Assembly: GCA_963815285.1 (NCBI GenBank) | Contig: CAWFGB010000013.1 | Span: 1 to 64,000, forward strand | Reading direction: 5' to 3' | Origin: JACCSI01 sp963815285 | GTDB lineage: Bacteria; Acidobacteriota; Vicinamibacteria; Vicinamibacterales; UBA2999 | DNA length: 64,000 nt | Shown here: positions 47,701 to 55,941 of the stretch, one piece after another | How positions within the stretch are numbered: position 1 is the stretch's first letter | How the letters are laid out: each line of letters starts with the position of its first letter | Translations under genes and position numbers: made by a program | Notes under the pieces: generated by a model | Databases searched by the model: none | Told to the model about the DNA's origin: nothing | Seen by the model: only the letters and a program-made list of their open reading frames with translations

Positions 47701-49611
47701 TCATCGCCGGCCGCGAGAACCAGGCCGCCACTTGGCGCCGAGATGGTCGTGCCGTTGCGCCGGATCGCCAGTACCGGTGGCGCCGGTGGAGTTGCGGAGA
47801 TCGAGTTGAAGCAGCGTTCTTCCGACACCCCAGCCGTCCGCCGGAATCCGGAAGCTGGATACCGGCGCATCGAGCATTTCTTTTGGTAACTGATCGAGCG
47901 GGATGGCCCTGGCCCGCGTGGTCCGGCTCATCGGGGCGCCCAGGACACGGCGATAGTTATCCACGAGCGTCTCAACGACGTTACCCGGGATGTGAAGACG
48001 CGCCAGCAGTTGCGACAACACCTCCAGCGACGCCTCGAGTTCCTCTGCGACCGCAAGCGTTGCGCCGCCCTCGGTGAGCCGTTCCGCTTCGAGCCGGTAG
48101 CGGGTGCGCGTGATAATCGGCACGGTTGGCGACAACGCCCGCACCGACTTGACCGCTCGCAGCGATGCGTCGGGGTCGCTGATCACCACGACCACCGCGG
48201 CCGCGTGTGCGACGTTCGCGGCTTCGAGCGGCTCGGGCGCAGACACATCGGCGTAATGGATGTTGACGCCGCGCTCCAGTGCACTGCGGACCGTGGCGCC
48301 GTTGAGTTCGAGCACGACGTTGGTCACCGACAACTCCGTCAGCGACTGCGCCAGCAGCTGTCCGCCCATGCCGTAGCCGAGAATGACGACGTGGTCCCGC
48401 AACCTGTCCCGTTGTAATGTCGGACTGAGCGCGATCGATCTCCGGGCCAGCCGGCTAGCGAGCGCGGGAGCGCTGTCGACCAGCATCGGCGTTACCGCCA
48501 TCGTGAGCACGCTGGCACCGAGAAGCACCTGCCACCAGAGGCTCGTGATGACGCCGCCGTCGAGAGCCGCCTGACCGAGCACGAAGGAGAACTCACCCAC
48601 CTGCGCCAGCGCGAAGCCTGCGGCGAGCGCGACGCGCACAGGGGTACCGGTCATGGCCACCGCGGCCGCGGTCAGGCCGGCCTTTCCGATGATGATTACG
48701 ACGGCGCCGCCAATCACCAGCGGCAAAACCGGCCACAACGCCCGAACGTCGAGCATCATGCCGATGGAGATAAAGAACAGGCTGGCAAGCAGATCGCGCA
48801 GCGGCCGCACGTCCGCGTGGACCTGATGACTGAACTCACCTTCCGCGAGAATCAGCCCGGCGAGAAACGCGCCTGCCGCCATCGACAAGCCGAGCGAGGC
48901 CGCAAGATACGCCGTCCCGACGCTGGCCAGGAGCACCGCTAGCGAGAACGCCTCGCGCGACATCGACGCGGCCAGACGGAGCAACCAGGGCAAGAGCACG
49001 CGGCCGATGAGCAGCACGCCGCCCGCCACGACGGCGAGGTTGACCAGCACCATCCCAATGCTCGGTCGCTCAGACACGAGCGCACCGTTGCCCCCCAACA
49101 GTGTCGGCGTAGAGGCCAGCACTGCGATGATCACCACGTCCTGCAGCAACAAGACCCCAAGCGCCACGCGCCCGTGAGGCGAATGGAGCAGGTTCCGCCT
49201 CGACAGCTCTTTGAGTACCACGGCGGTGCTCGACAACGCGACGAACATCCCAATCACCGCGATGCGCGTGAAGGATCCGCCGAAGACGATCGCGACCACC
49301 GCGCCCGACGCAGTGCCCGTGAGCGCCACCTGGGCCAGCCCGCCGGGAACGATGCGACGCCAGACGCGGCGCAGCTCGCTCAGCGAGAACTCGAGTCCGG
49401 CGGTGAACAGCAACAGCGCGACGCCAACCTCCGCCATCAGATCGACGTTTTCCTGCGATTGCACGAAACCCAGTCCGGCTGGCCCGCCGATCACCCCCGC
49501 GATAATCAACGCGACGATCGAGGGCAAACGCAGCCGCGCCGCCACGAGCAACAGGACGACCGCCAACGCATAGGCGAGTACCAGTTCCTGAAGCAATCCA
49601 CCATGAAGCAC
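47701..49611 (-). CDS. Kef-type (CPA2) cation:proton antiporter with TrkA-N, C-terminus frameshifted
   Basis: A 636-residue reading frame. Residues 1-about 385 are the CPA2 exchanger with some twelve helices. VVILGYGMGGQLLAQSL near 408-424 starts a TrkA-N/RCK NAD-binding domain that gates K+ or Na+ flux. A TrkA-C (RCK_C) domain then begins (VGRTLLQLDLRNSTGAT) but the frame runs into nonsense. The next frame continues exactly: VLAIRRNGTTISAPSGGLVLAAGDDIFLLG ... ending at 47622. One extra base at about 47774-47775 (GCC ACC G GTA) explains it. The intact protein would span 47622-49611. This is either a sequencing error or a real loss of the C-terminal ligand domain. Confidence 0.9.
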   Translation of the reverse strand: MLHGGLLQELVLAYALAVVLLLVAARLRLPSIVALIIAGVIGGPAGLGFVQSQENVDLMAEVGVALLLFTAGLEFSLSELRRVWRRIVPGGLAQVALTGTASGAVVAIVFGGSFTRIAVIGMFVALSSTAVVLKELSRRNLLHSPHGRVALGVLLLQDVVIIAVLASTPTLLGGNGALVSERPSIGMVLVNLAVVAGGVLLIGRVLLPWLLRLAASMSREAFSLAVLLASVGTAYLAASLGLSMAAGAFLAGLILAEGEFSHQVHADVRPLRDLLASLFFISIGMMLDVRALWPVLPLVIGGAVVIIIGKAGLTAAAVAMTGTPVRVALAAGFALAQVGEFSFVLGQAALDGGVITSLWWQVLLGASVLTMAVTPMLVDSAPALASRLARRSIALSPTLQRDRLRDHVVILGYGMGGQLLAQSLTELSVTNVVLELNGATVRSALERGVNIHYADVSAPEPLEAANVAHAAAVVVVISDPDASLRAVKSVRALSPTVPIITRTRYRLEAERLTEGGATLAVAEELEASLEVLSQLLARLHIPGNVVETLVDNYRRVLGAPMSRTTRARAIPLDQLPKEMLDAPVSSFRIPADGWGVGRTLLQLDLRNSTGATGTGDPAQRHDHLGAKWRPGSRGRR

Positions 49612-49621
49612 AGCGGTACTT

Positions 49622-49627
49622 TACACT
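49622..49627 (+). promoter_or_regulatory. -10 box TACACT of the TauE gene
   Basis: TACACT, six bases, then GTG 49634. It predicts a leaderless mRNA. Confidence 0.4.
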
Positions 49628-49633
49628 CGCACG

Positions 49634-50380
49634 GTGTCGCCGGCCGGCTACGTCGCGCTTTTCGTCATCGGATTCATCGCCGCGGTCATCAACGTCATCG
49701 CCGCCGGGGGTTCGTTTCTCACGCTTCCGCTGCTACTGTTTCTCGGCCTGCCGGCGGCCGTGGCCAACGGGACCAATCGCGTCGGCGTCCTTTCACAGAA
49801 CATCAGCGCCGTAGTCGGTTTTCATCGACATCGCGTTCTCCCGATCAACTGGGCGTTCCAGGTCAGCGTGCCGGCGGTTCTCGGCGCCTCGATCGGCGTC
49901 TGGGCGGCTCTGAGTGTGCCGGATATCGCGTTTCGCCGCATCCTGTCGATCGTCATGCTGGTCATGACCCTGGGCACGCTGCTGCACAAGTCGATGAAGG
50001 GCGAACAACGCGCCGAGCCGCAGCGTCCGTGGCACTGGACGATGATCGGTGGGTTCTTCGTCACCGGCCTCTATGGCGGGTTTCTACAGGCCGGCGTCGG
50101 GTTCCTGTTGCTCGCCGTGACGTCGCTGGCGGGACTGGACCTGGTGCGCGGCAACGCCGTCAAGGTCTTCACGGTGATGCTGCTGACGACGTTGTCACTG
50201 GCAGTGTTCGCTGGCACTGGTCACGTGGACTGGGCGGCGGGCATCGCGCTGGGCGTGGGGAATCTGCTAGGGGGTGTCGTCGGCGTGCGCGTCGCCGTGC
50301 TCAAAGGACATAAGTGGTTGGAGCACGTGGTCACGGTCACGGTCATCGTGTTTGCGATCCTGCTCTGGGTCACCGAGTAG
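49634..50380 (+). CDS. TauE/SafE-family sulfite exporter-like permease
   Basis: A 248-residue inner membrane protein with seven to eight helices in two related halves. The conserved opening VIGFIAAVINVIAAGGSFLTLPLLL, the GTNRVGVLSQN loop near residues 46-56 and the second-half LYGGFLQAGVGFLLLAV are typical of the family, which exports organosulfonates, sulfite or related anions. The true substrate is unknown. It diverges from the Kef-type antiporter. GTG 49634 is supported by a nearby -10 box. Confidence 0.9.
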   Translation: MSPAGYVALFVIGFIAAVINVIAAGGSFLTLPLLLFLGLPAAVANGTNRVGVLSQNISAVVGFHRHRVLPINWAFQVSVPAVLGASIGVWAALSVPDIAFRRILSIVMLVMTLGTLLHKSMKGEQRAEPQRPWHWTMIGGFFVTGLYGGFLQAGVGFLLLAVTSLAGLDLVRGNAVKVFTVMLLTTLSLAVFAGTGHVDWAAGIALGVGNLLGGVVGVRVAVLKGHKWLEHVVTVTVIVFAILLWVTE

Positions 50381-50483
50381 GCCGCCCGACGTGGCCAAGT
50401 TCTCAACCGCCAAGGCATTCAGCCCACTGTCCAGCAATAGTTTTTGAACTGGAAGCCTTGGCTGTTGGCGGGTGACTGCCAAG

Positions 50484-51059
50484 TCAGCGAAGCGTTCGGA
50501 ACGTGATTGAATAGCGCAACGCCGCGGTCGGCGGGATACTGTGCTCGTAGCGTTCTCGCGCAAGTCCCGTAATGCGATACCCGGAGCGCGGCTCCAGCTC
50601 GATCTCGTGCGTCGTCTTCCGCGGGCTGCGGCGAACCGGACTGACCACATCCTTGGGTGACACGTATGGTCGCAGCTTCATGCGACAAGAGGACAGCAGG
50701 GAGACGCCGGCGGTGATGCCGTATTGCGGCGCATCGCGGTGCCACCCGATCGTTGCGCCGCGCGGGTACTCGTTGATGATCGCCATGACGAAGGCTTCCG
50801 GCATGACGCCGGCCCGCGTCGCCAGCGTTTGCCGCAGCGGCAGCAGAAAATCCGGCATTGGCAGCGACGGTCGATCGTCAGTGGCCGCGCCGTAGAACTT
50901 GACGCGCCGTCGCGCCACGACGCCGCGCATGGCGAAGGTGTCGAGCTCGACGCCCGCCACGACGGCGTTCAGCGCACGTTCCTCATCGGGGCGGAGCAAA
51001 TCGGCGCGATACAGAAAACCTTCCGGCACATCAGGTTCGAACAACCCCATGCTGTTCAT
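50484..51059 (-). CDS. AlkB-like Fe(II)/2-oxoglutarate dioxygenase
   Basis: A 191-residue member of the AlkB family, which repairs alkylated bases by oxidative demethylation. The iron ligands are in GWHRDAPQYG (HxD) and RYEHSIPP (second His), with the 2-oxoglutarate Arg in RYSITFRTLR near the end. KLRPY and SGYRITGLARE fit the barrel. ATG 51059 directly follows the TetR stop codon (TGAATG), so the gene is coupled to the regulator. Some bacterial relatives act on RNA or protein instead. Confidence 0.92.
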   Translation of the reverse strand: MNSMGLFEPDVPEGFLYRADLLRPDEERALNAVVAGVELDTFAMRGVVARRRVKFYGAATDDRPSLPMPDFLLPLRQTLATRAGVMPEAFVMAIINEYPRGATIGWHRDAPQYGITAGVSLLSSCRMKLRPYVSPKDVVSPVRRSPRKTTHEIELEPRSGYRITGLARERYEHSIPPTAALRYSITFRTLR

Positions 51060-51746
51060 TCAGATGCCCCAGTGCGGCTCCGCGTGTTGCAGTTCGTCCA
51101 GCGAGGCGCTGGCCAGCGGCAGCGTCGCGGCGCGCGCGAGCGCTTCGACGGCACGGGGGGACGTTCCGGACGAAATCGGCCCGTCGAGATAGAGCATCGC
51201 CAGGCCATGGGGCACTGCCCACATCAGCGTGGCAGCCGCGAGCGGATCGGGGTCATCGTGGCCGTGGGCAAGGCGAGCGGCGCGCGTGCAGTCCATGAGC
51301 CGCTCGAACGTCCGGGCCGAGACCTCGTGTAAAGCGGGGTATTTGCTGCTTTCGACCAGATGCGGGCGGAACATCACGCGGAAATAATGCGGCTTGTCGA
51401 ACGCGAAGCGGATGTAGGCCACCCCCAATGCCTGCAGCCGGGCCGTTGGATCGGGCGGGGCCAACTCGAGCGCCGCCGCCTGTGACGCGTCGAAGAGCCG
51501 AAACCCCTTTTCGGCGACCGCAGCCAATAGCGCCGACTTGTCGGCAAAGTAGTGATACGGCGCGGCCTGAGAGACCCCGGCTCGCCGGGCCGCTTCACGG
51601 AGGCTGAGGGCGGCCACTCCGCGCTCAGCCGCCAGCTGTGCCGCCGCCTCGACGAGGGCCGCCTGGAGCGCACCGTGATGATAGGGGCGGCGAGGAGACT
51701 TTGCCTTCGTTCCCGCCCCGCCAGCCCGCCTGGGAACTTTCACCAT
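51060..51746 (-). CDS. TetR-family repressor with WHG-type C-terminus
   Basis: A 228-residue regulator. A basic N-terminal stretch (KAKSPRRPYHHGAL) leads into the helix-turn-helix (about 24-70: ALSLREAARRAGVSQAAPYHYFADKSALL). The ligand domain has the YIRFAFDKPHYFRVMFRP motif typical of the TetR_C_13/WHG group. A 29-base palindrome starts ten bases before its ATG and overlaps candidate -10 boxes on both strands, so it probably represses itself, alkB and the broken divergent gene. The ligand is unknown. Confidence 0.92.
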   Translation of the reverse strand: MVKVPRRAGGAGTKAKSPRRPYHHGALQAALVEAAAQLAAERGVAALSLREAARRAGVSQAAPYHYFADKSALLAAVAEKGFRLFDASQAAALELAPPDPTARLQALGVAYIRFAFDKPHYFRVMFRPHLVESSKYPALHEVSARTFERLMDCTRAARLAHGHDDPDPLAAATLMWAVPHGLAMLYLDGPISSGTSPRAVEALARAATLPLASASLDELQHAEPHWGI

Positions 51747-51755
51747 ATTTACATC

Positions 51756-51784
51756 GTTAAGATTAACATGAGATTAGTCTTAAC
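51756..51784. promoter_or_regulatory. TetR operator over divergent promoters
   Basis: GTTAAGATTAAC - 5 bases - ATTAGTCTTAAC forms a palindrome with 10 of 12 bases matched per arm. The left arm contains TAATCT (minus strand, 13 bases before the TetR ATG) and the right arm TAGTCT (plus strand, five bases before ATG 51786). One bound dimer pair would shut both directions. Confidence 0.75.
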
Positions 51785-51785
51785 A

Positions 51786-52155
51786 ATGTCAAGTTCGCAG
51801 CGCATCCTCATACTGGGGCAGCCTCCTATTTCTCGGGTCCGGCCTCTTCCACGCCGGCGTCTGGGCTCGCCGTCGGCATGCCGTCTCTGAAGGGCCGGTC
51901 AGCTGGCGAAAGCCGATAACCTTCGGCTCTTCTACTGGAGTGCTCTTTCTGTCCCTGACCTGGGTGCTGGGGCTGCTGCCCCATCGCCTGACCCGGCAAG
52001 CAGCGTCCTTTGCGGTGCGGCTCATCGCCGAGGTCGCGCTCATCGACATGCAGCAGTGGCGCGATGCGCTCAAGCCGCTGCATGGCAGCGCTGCACGCCA
52101 TCCAAGCCCTCGCCGTCGCCATCTGGGTTCTGGCCCGACTGCGATATTCTCGGGC
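51786..52155 (+). pseudogene. Polytopic membrane protein, TetR-divergent, frameshifted
   Basis: ATG 51786 starts MSSSQRILILG. Dropping one G from GGGG (51815-51818) continues in the next frame as SLLFLGSGLFHAGVW, then GPVSWRKPITFGSS, VLFLSLTWVLGLLPHR and EVALIDMQQWRDALKPLH. A second one-base slip near 52084 leads to AALHAIQALAVAIWVLARLRYSR. Together this reads as a small membrane protein with three to four helices, and the SWRKPITFG and MQQWR motifs match a TetR-linked membrane family I recall. It also seems shortened in the middle. The operator at 51756-51784 would have controlled it. Confidence 0.6.
52145..52150 (+). promoter_or_regulatory. -10 box TATTCT of the PQQ dehydrogenase gene
   Basis: TATTCT, five bases, then ATG 52156. 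It predicts a leaderless mRNA and supports this start. Confidence 0.45.
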
Positions 52156-53622
52156 ATGGCACGACGCGTCACGCTCATCGCGCTGGCCATCCTCGCTGGG
52201 TTGGCTTCACCACTAGCCGCGCAACTTCTCAGCGATACCGTGGTCCGCGGCCTGCGCAACCCGGTTGCGGTCGTCGCGGACCCGACCGACCGCTCGATCC
52301 TGCTCATCGCCGAGCAAGGCGGGCTGGTTCGCGTCGCCCGCGACGGGATGCTCCTCGACGAACCTTTCCTCGACCTGCGTGCCGAAATCAGCACGGGTGG
52401 TGAGCGTGGTCTCCTGGGACTCGTCCTTGCGCCTGACTACGCGGAGTCGCACCGGATGTTCGTGAACTTCACCAACCGCGGTGGACACACGGTGATCGCG
52501 CGGTTCACGAGCCACGCAGATCTCCCGCTCCGGATCGATCCCGAGTCGCGTTTCGATCTGCAATGGCCTGACGGTCGGCGCCACATCGAACAGCCCTTTT
52601 CAAATCACAACGGCGGTCACCTGGCCTTCGGTCCTGACGGTCACCTTTATGTCGGGCTCGGCGACGGCGGCGGCGGGGGCGATCCGCAGAATATGGCGCA
52701 GAGCCTCGACAGGCTACTCGGCAAGATGCTTCGCCTCGACATTCGGGTGGCAGCGGACGACCCGCGCGGCTATCGAATCCCCGATGACAACCCCTTTGTG
52801 GATGCGATGCCGAGTCGCGCCCTGCCAGAGATTTGGGCGTTGGGCCTGCGCAACCCCTGGCGCTACAGCTTCGACGACTGGACCCGCGGCGGAACATCGG
52901 CGCTGGTCATCGGCGACGTGGGGCAGGACGCACGCGAGGAGATCAACCTCGAACCCGCCGGGCGCGGCGGTCGCAACTACGGCTGGCGGCTGCGCGAAGG
53001 GCGACTGCGCTACGACGACCGAACGCCCGCCGCAATCCTGCCGCTCACCGAACCGATTCATGACTACGGGCGGTCGATCGGCGCGTCGATCACGGGAGGA
53101 TTCGTCTATCGCGGCGCGGCGCTCGACCCGAGCTTTCACGGCCGCTATTTCTACGCCGACTTCATCTCAGGCCGGGTGTTTTCGATCGAGCTCCACCTAG
53201 ACGCCGCTGGCGAAGCGACCGCCGACGATGAGCGCGAGCACACGCAGGCGCTTGGCGGGCGCGACACGCTGGGGATGGTGAGCAGCTTCGGCCAGGACCA
53301 TGATGGCGAAATGCTGCTGGCCAACTACTCCGCCGGTACCATCGTTCGCGTCGCTCCGGATTTCTCACTCGTCCCAATGAGCCCTGATGTTTCTGCCGAA
53401 CTGGACGACGATCGCGTCTCGCTAGAGTGGTCCCGTCCGGGCGGCGCACGGTCGCTCGGCTATGTCGTCGAGCGCATCCGCAACGGCACTGTAGTCGAGC
53501 AGCAGCGGTTAGAGCGAACCGCGGTGGTCCTGGACTGGAGTCCTGGCGACTGCGTCCGGATCCGCGCCGATGGGCCTCAGGGCTGGAGCGGTCCGGCCTC
53601 CCGGCCTATCTGCCGGCCGTAA
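52156..53622 (+). CDS. PQQ-dependent aldose sugar dehydrogenase (YliI/sGDH-like)
   Basis: A 488-residue periplasmic beta-propeller enzyme that oxidises aldoses with PQQ. Residues 1-22 are a signal peptide. The propeller shows ERGLLGLVLAPDY, NHNGGHLAFGPDGHLYVGLGDGGGGGDPQN (active-site His and calcium loop), ALGLRNPWRYSFD (cofactor Arg) and NYGWRLREG. Residues about 415-488 look like a fibronectin type III domain (LDDDRVSLEWSRPGG, SLGYVVERI). ATG 52156 is chosen over an upstream frame because it gives the signal peptide and follows a -10 box. Confidence 0.92.
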   Translation: MARRVTLIALAILAGLASPLAAQLLSDTVVRGLRNPVAVVADPTDRSILLIAEQGGLVRVARDGMLLDEPFLDLRAEISTGGERGLLGLVLAPDYAESHRMFVNFTNRGGHTVIARFTSHADLPLRIDPESRFDLQWPDGRRHIEQPFSNHNGGHLAFGPDGHLYVGLGDGGGGGDPQNMAQSLDRLLGKMLRLDIRVAADDPRGYRIPDDNPFVDAMPSRALPEIWALGLRNPWRYSFDDWTRGGTSALVIGDVGQDAREEINLEPAGRGGRNYGWRLREGRLRYDDRTPAAILPLTEPIHDYGRSIGASITGGFVYRGAALDPSFHGRYFYADFISGRVFSIELHLDAAGEATADDEREHTQALGGRDTLGMVSSFGQDHDGEMLLANYSAGTIVRVAPDFSLVPMSPDVSAELDDDRVSLEWSRPGGARSLGYVVERIRNGTVVEQQRLERTAVVLDWSPGDCVRIRADGPQGWSGPASRPICRP

Positions 53623-53692
53623 GGGTTCTCCCCGATTTTTTCCTGCCGCTCCATTAGCCGCCCAGCTGAACAGCCGGGTGGCGTCAGTTTGC

Positions 53693-53698
53693 TATCCT
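53693..53698 (+). promoter_or_regulatory. -10 box TATCCT of the ppk1 gene
   Basis: TATCCT, eleven bases, then ATG 53710. No Shine-Dalgarno site is visible in the gap. Confidence 0.35.
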
Positions 53699-53709
53699 GA
53701 TCGCAGCTC

Positions 53710-55938
53710 ATGACATCCACCAGGACCCGTCGCACCGCCCTGCGGTCCGTGCCGCCGCCGCAAGAAACCGGGCCGAAGGTGGCACGCCCGCGCCCCCGGC
53801 GCCTCAAGCCAGCCCCGCAGATGCAGCCCGTCGTGGCCCGGCCAGTGGACTGGTCCGCCGTGGATCGGGCCGATCTCACCGCTCCCACCTTGTACATCAA
53901 CAGGGAACTCAGTTGGCTGGAGTTCAACCAGCGGGTGCTCGCGCAGGCCCAGGATCCGTTTCACCCCCTCCTCGAACGCGTCAAGTTCCTCTCGATCAGC
54001 GGCTCTAACATCGACGAGTTCTTCATGGTGCGGGTGGCCACCATCCTCAAGAAGTTCCGCGCCGAGATCGATGAGGTGTCGATTGACGGGCTCAACACCG
54101 AGCAGGAACTCGCCACCATTCGGCAGCGTGCGCTCGAACAGATGCAGGAACAGTCGGGATGCTGGTCAAACTCCCTGCGGCCGCTGCTCGCAGTCGAGGG
54201 CATCCACTTCATCGAGCCGGCGGCCTTCACGCCGGCCATGGATCAGTGGCTGAAGCAGTACTTCGACATGCACATCTTCCCCGTGCTCACGCCGCTGGCG
54301 TTCGACCCGGGCCACCCGTTTCCGTACATCTCGAACCTGAGTATGAACCTCGCCGTACGCGTCAAGCACGGTGGGCGCACGAAGTTTGCGCGCGTGAAGG
54401 TGCCTGGCATGCTGCCGCGCTTCATCGCCATTCCGGAAAATCTGGCACCGCAGGGCGGTACGTCATACGTCTTTCTCGAGGACGTCATTCGCCGCAACAT
54501 TCAGGAGCTGTTTCCCGGCACGCACGTTGAAGGCGCTCACCTGTTCCGCATCATTCGTGACACGGACATGGTGATACAAGAAGACGAAGCCGACGATCTG
54601 CTCGAATCGGTCGACCGCGGCCTCAAGCAACTCCGCTACGGAGCGCTCTCGCTGCTGCAAGTGGAACAGGACATGCCGCGGCGCGTGTTGAGCATCCTCA
54701 TCGAGAACTTCGAAGTCGAGGAAGATGTCGTCGTTCGCACGGCCGAGCGCATGGGCTTCGCCGATTGGGGCGCGTTGACCAAGATGCACCGGCCGGCGCT
54801 CAAGGATCCGGTCTTTCACCCGCGCAATCTGTGGACTCCGGATCACGCCGACAAGGTCTTCGAGCAGATCGCGGATCAGGACTTCCTGATCCACCACCCG
54901 TTCGATTCCTTCACGACCATCGAAACGTTCCTGAGGGCCGCCGTCGATGACCCGCAGGTGGTCGCCATCAAGATGACGCTCTATCGGATCGGCGCCAACT
55001 CGCCGCTGGTCGACCTCCTCATCGAAGCCGCCGAGCAGGGCAAGCAGGTGGCCGTACTGGTCGAGCTCAAGGCACGCTTCGACGAGCGCAACAACATCGC
55101 CTGGGCGACACGGCTCGAATCGGCCGGCATCCACGTCGTGTACGGGCTGGTGAACATCAAGGTGCATTGCAAGCTGACTCTGGTGGTGCGCAACGAGGCC
55201 GACGGCATCAGGCGCTACGCCCACATCGCCACCGGCAACTACAACCGGGCCACGAGCCAGGTGTACACCGATCTCGGCCTGTTGACCGCGGACGAGGCGC
55301 TCGTAGATGACGTGACGGAAGTGTTCAATTCGCTCACCGGCTATTCAAACAAGCGGTCGTTCAACGCTTTGCTCGTCGCCCCGATCGGCTTTCGTCAGGG
55401 GTTCAAGGCCCTCGTCGATCGCGAGATCGAGCACGCCCAGGCCGGCCGGCCGGCGCGCATCATCATCAAGAACAACGCCGTCGCCGATAAAGCGATGATT
55501 CAGGCGCTCTTCCGCGCCTCGCAGGCCGGCGTCAAGGTGGATATGATCGTCCGCGGCCTGTGCTGTCTCAGGCCAGGGATTCCCGGCGTGAGCGACAACA
55601 TCACGGTGCGATCCGTGGTTGGCCGTTTTCTCGAGCACTCGCGCATCTATTACTTCATCAATGGCGGCGACGAAGAGGTCTACATCGGCAGCGGTGATCT
55701 GATGGAGCGCAACCTGGACCGCCGCGTCGAGGTCATCACGCCGATCAACGATGCTGCCCTCAAGCGTCAACTGCGCGATGTGGTGCTCGAAGCTTTGTTG
55801 AGCGACACACATCGGGCATGGCAACTGCAGACCGATGGCAGCTACGCCCGGGTGTGGCCACCCGAAGGGGTGGAGGCGCTCAACTCACAGCAGCACCTGT
55901 TGGAGTGGTATTCGAAGAACGCGTTGCTTCAGGAATAA
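53710..55938 (+). CDS. ppk1: Polyphosphate kinase 1
   Basis: A 742-residue enzyme that builds polyphosphate from ATP. After a basic Pro/Arg N-terminal extension (about 50 residues) comes the PPK N domain (YINRELSWLEFNQRVLAQA, SISGSNIDEFFMVRVA). The catalytic domains include TLYRIGANSPLVDLLIEAAEQGKQVAVLVELKARFDERNN and YAHIATGNYN, whose His is the phosphorylated residue. NNAVADKAMIQALF and GSGDLMERNLDRRVEV are in the C-terminal half. The gene ends three bases before the convergent ADOP permease. Confidence 0.95.
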   Translation: MTSTRTRRTALRSVPPPQETGPKVARPRPRRLKPAPQMQPVVARPVDWSAVDRADLTAPTLYINRELSWLEFNQRVLAQAQDPFHPLLERVKFLSISGSNIDEFFMVRVATILKKFRAEIDEVSIDGLNTEQELATIRQRALEQMQEQSGCWSNSLRPLLAVEGIHFIEPAAFTPAMDQWLKQYFDMHIFPVLTPLAFDPGHPFPYISNLSMNLAVRVKHGGRTKFARVKVPGMLPRFIAIPENLAPQGGTSYVFLEDVIRRNIQELFPGTHVEGAHLFRIIRDTDMVIQEDEADDLLESVDRGLKQLRYGALSLLQVEQDMPRRVLSILIENFEVEEDVVVRTAERMGFADWGALTKMHRPALKDPVFHPRNLWTPDHADKVFEQIADQDFLIHHPFDSFTTIETFLRAAVDDPQVVAIKMTLYRIGANSPLVDLLIEAAEQGKQVAVLVELKARFDERNNIAWATRLESAGIHVVYGLVNIKVHCKLTLVVRNEADGIRRYAHIATGNYNRATSQVYTDLGLLTADEALVDDVTEVFNSLTGYSNKRSFNALLVAPIGFRQGFKALVDREIEHAQAGRPARIIIKNNAVADKAMIQALFRASQAGVKVDMIVRGLCCLRPGIPGVSDNITVRSVVGRFLEHSRIYYFINGGDEEVYIGSGDLMERNLDRRVEVITPINDAALKRQLRDVVLEALLSDTHRAWQLQTDGSYARVWPPEGVEALNSQQHLLEWYSKNALLQE

Positions 55939-55941
55939 CAC

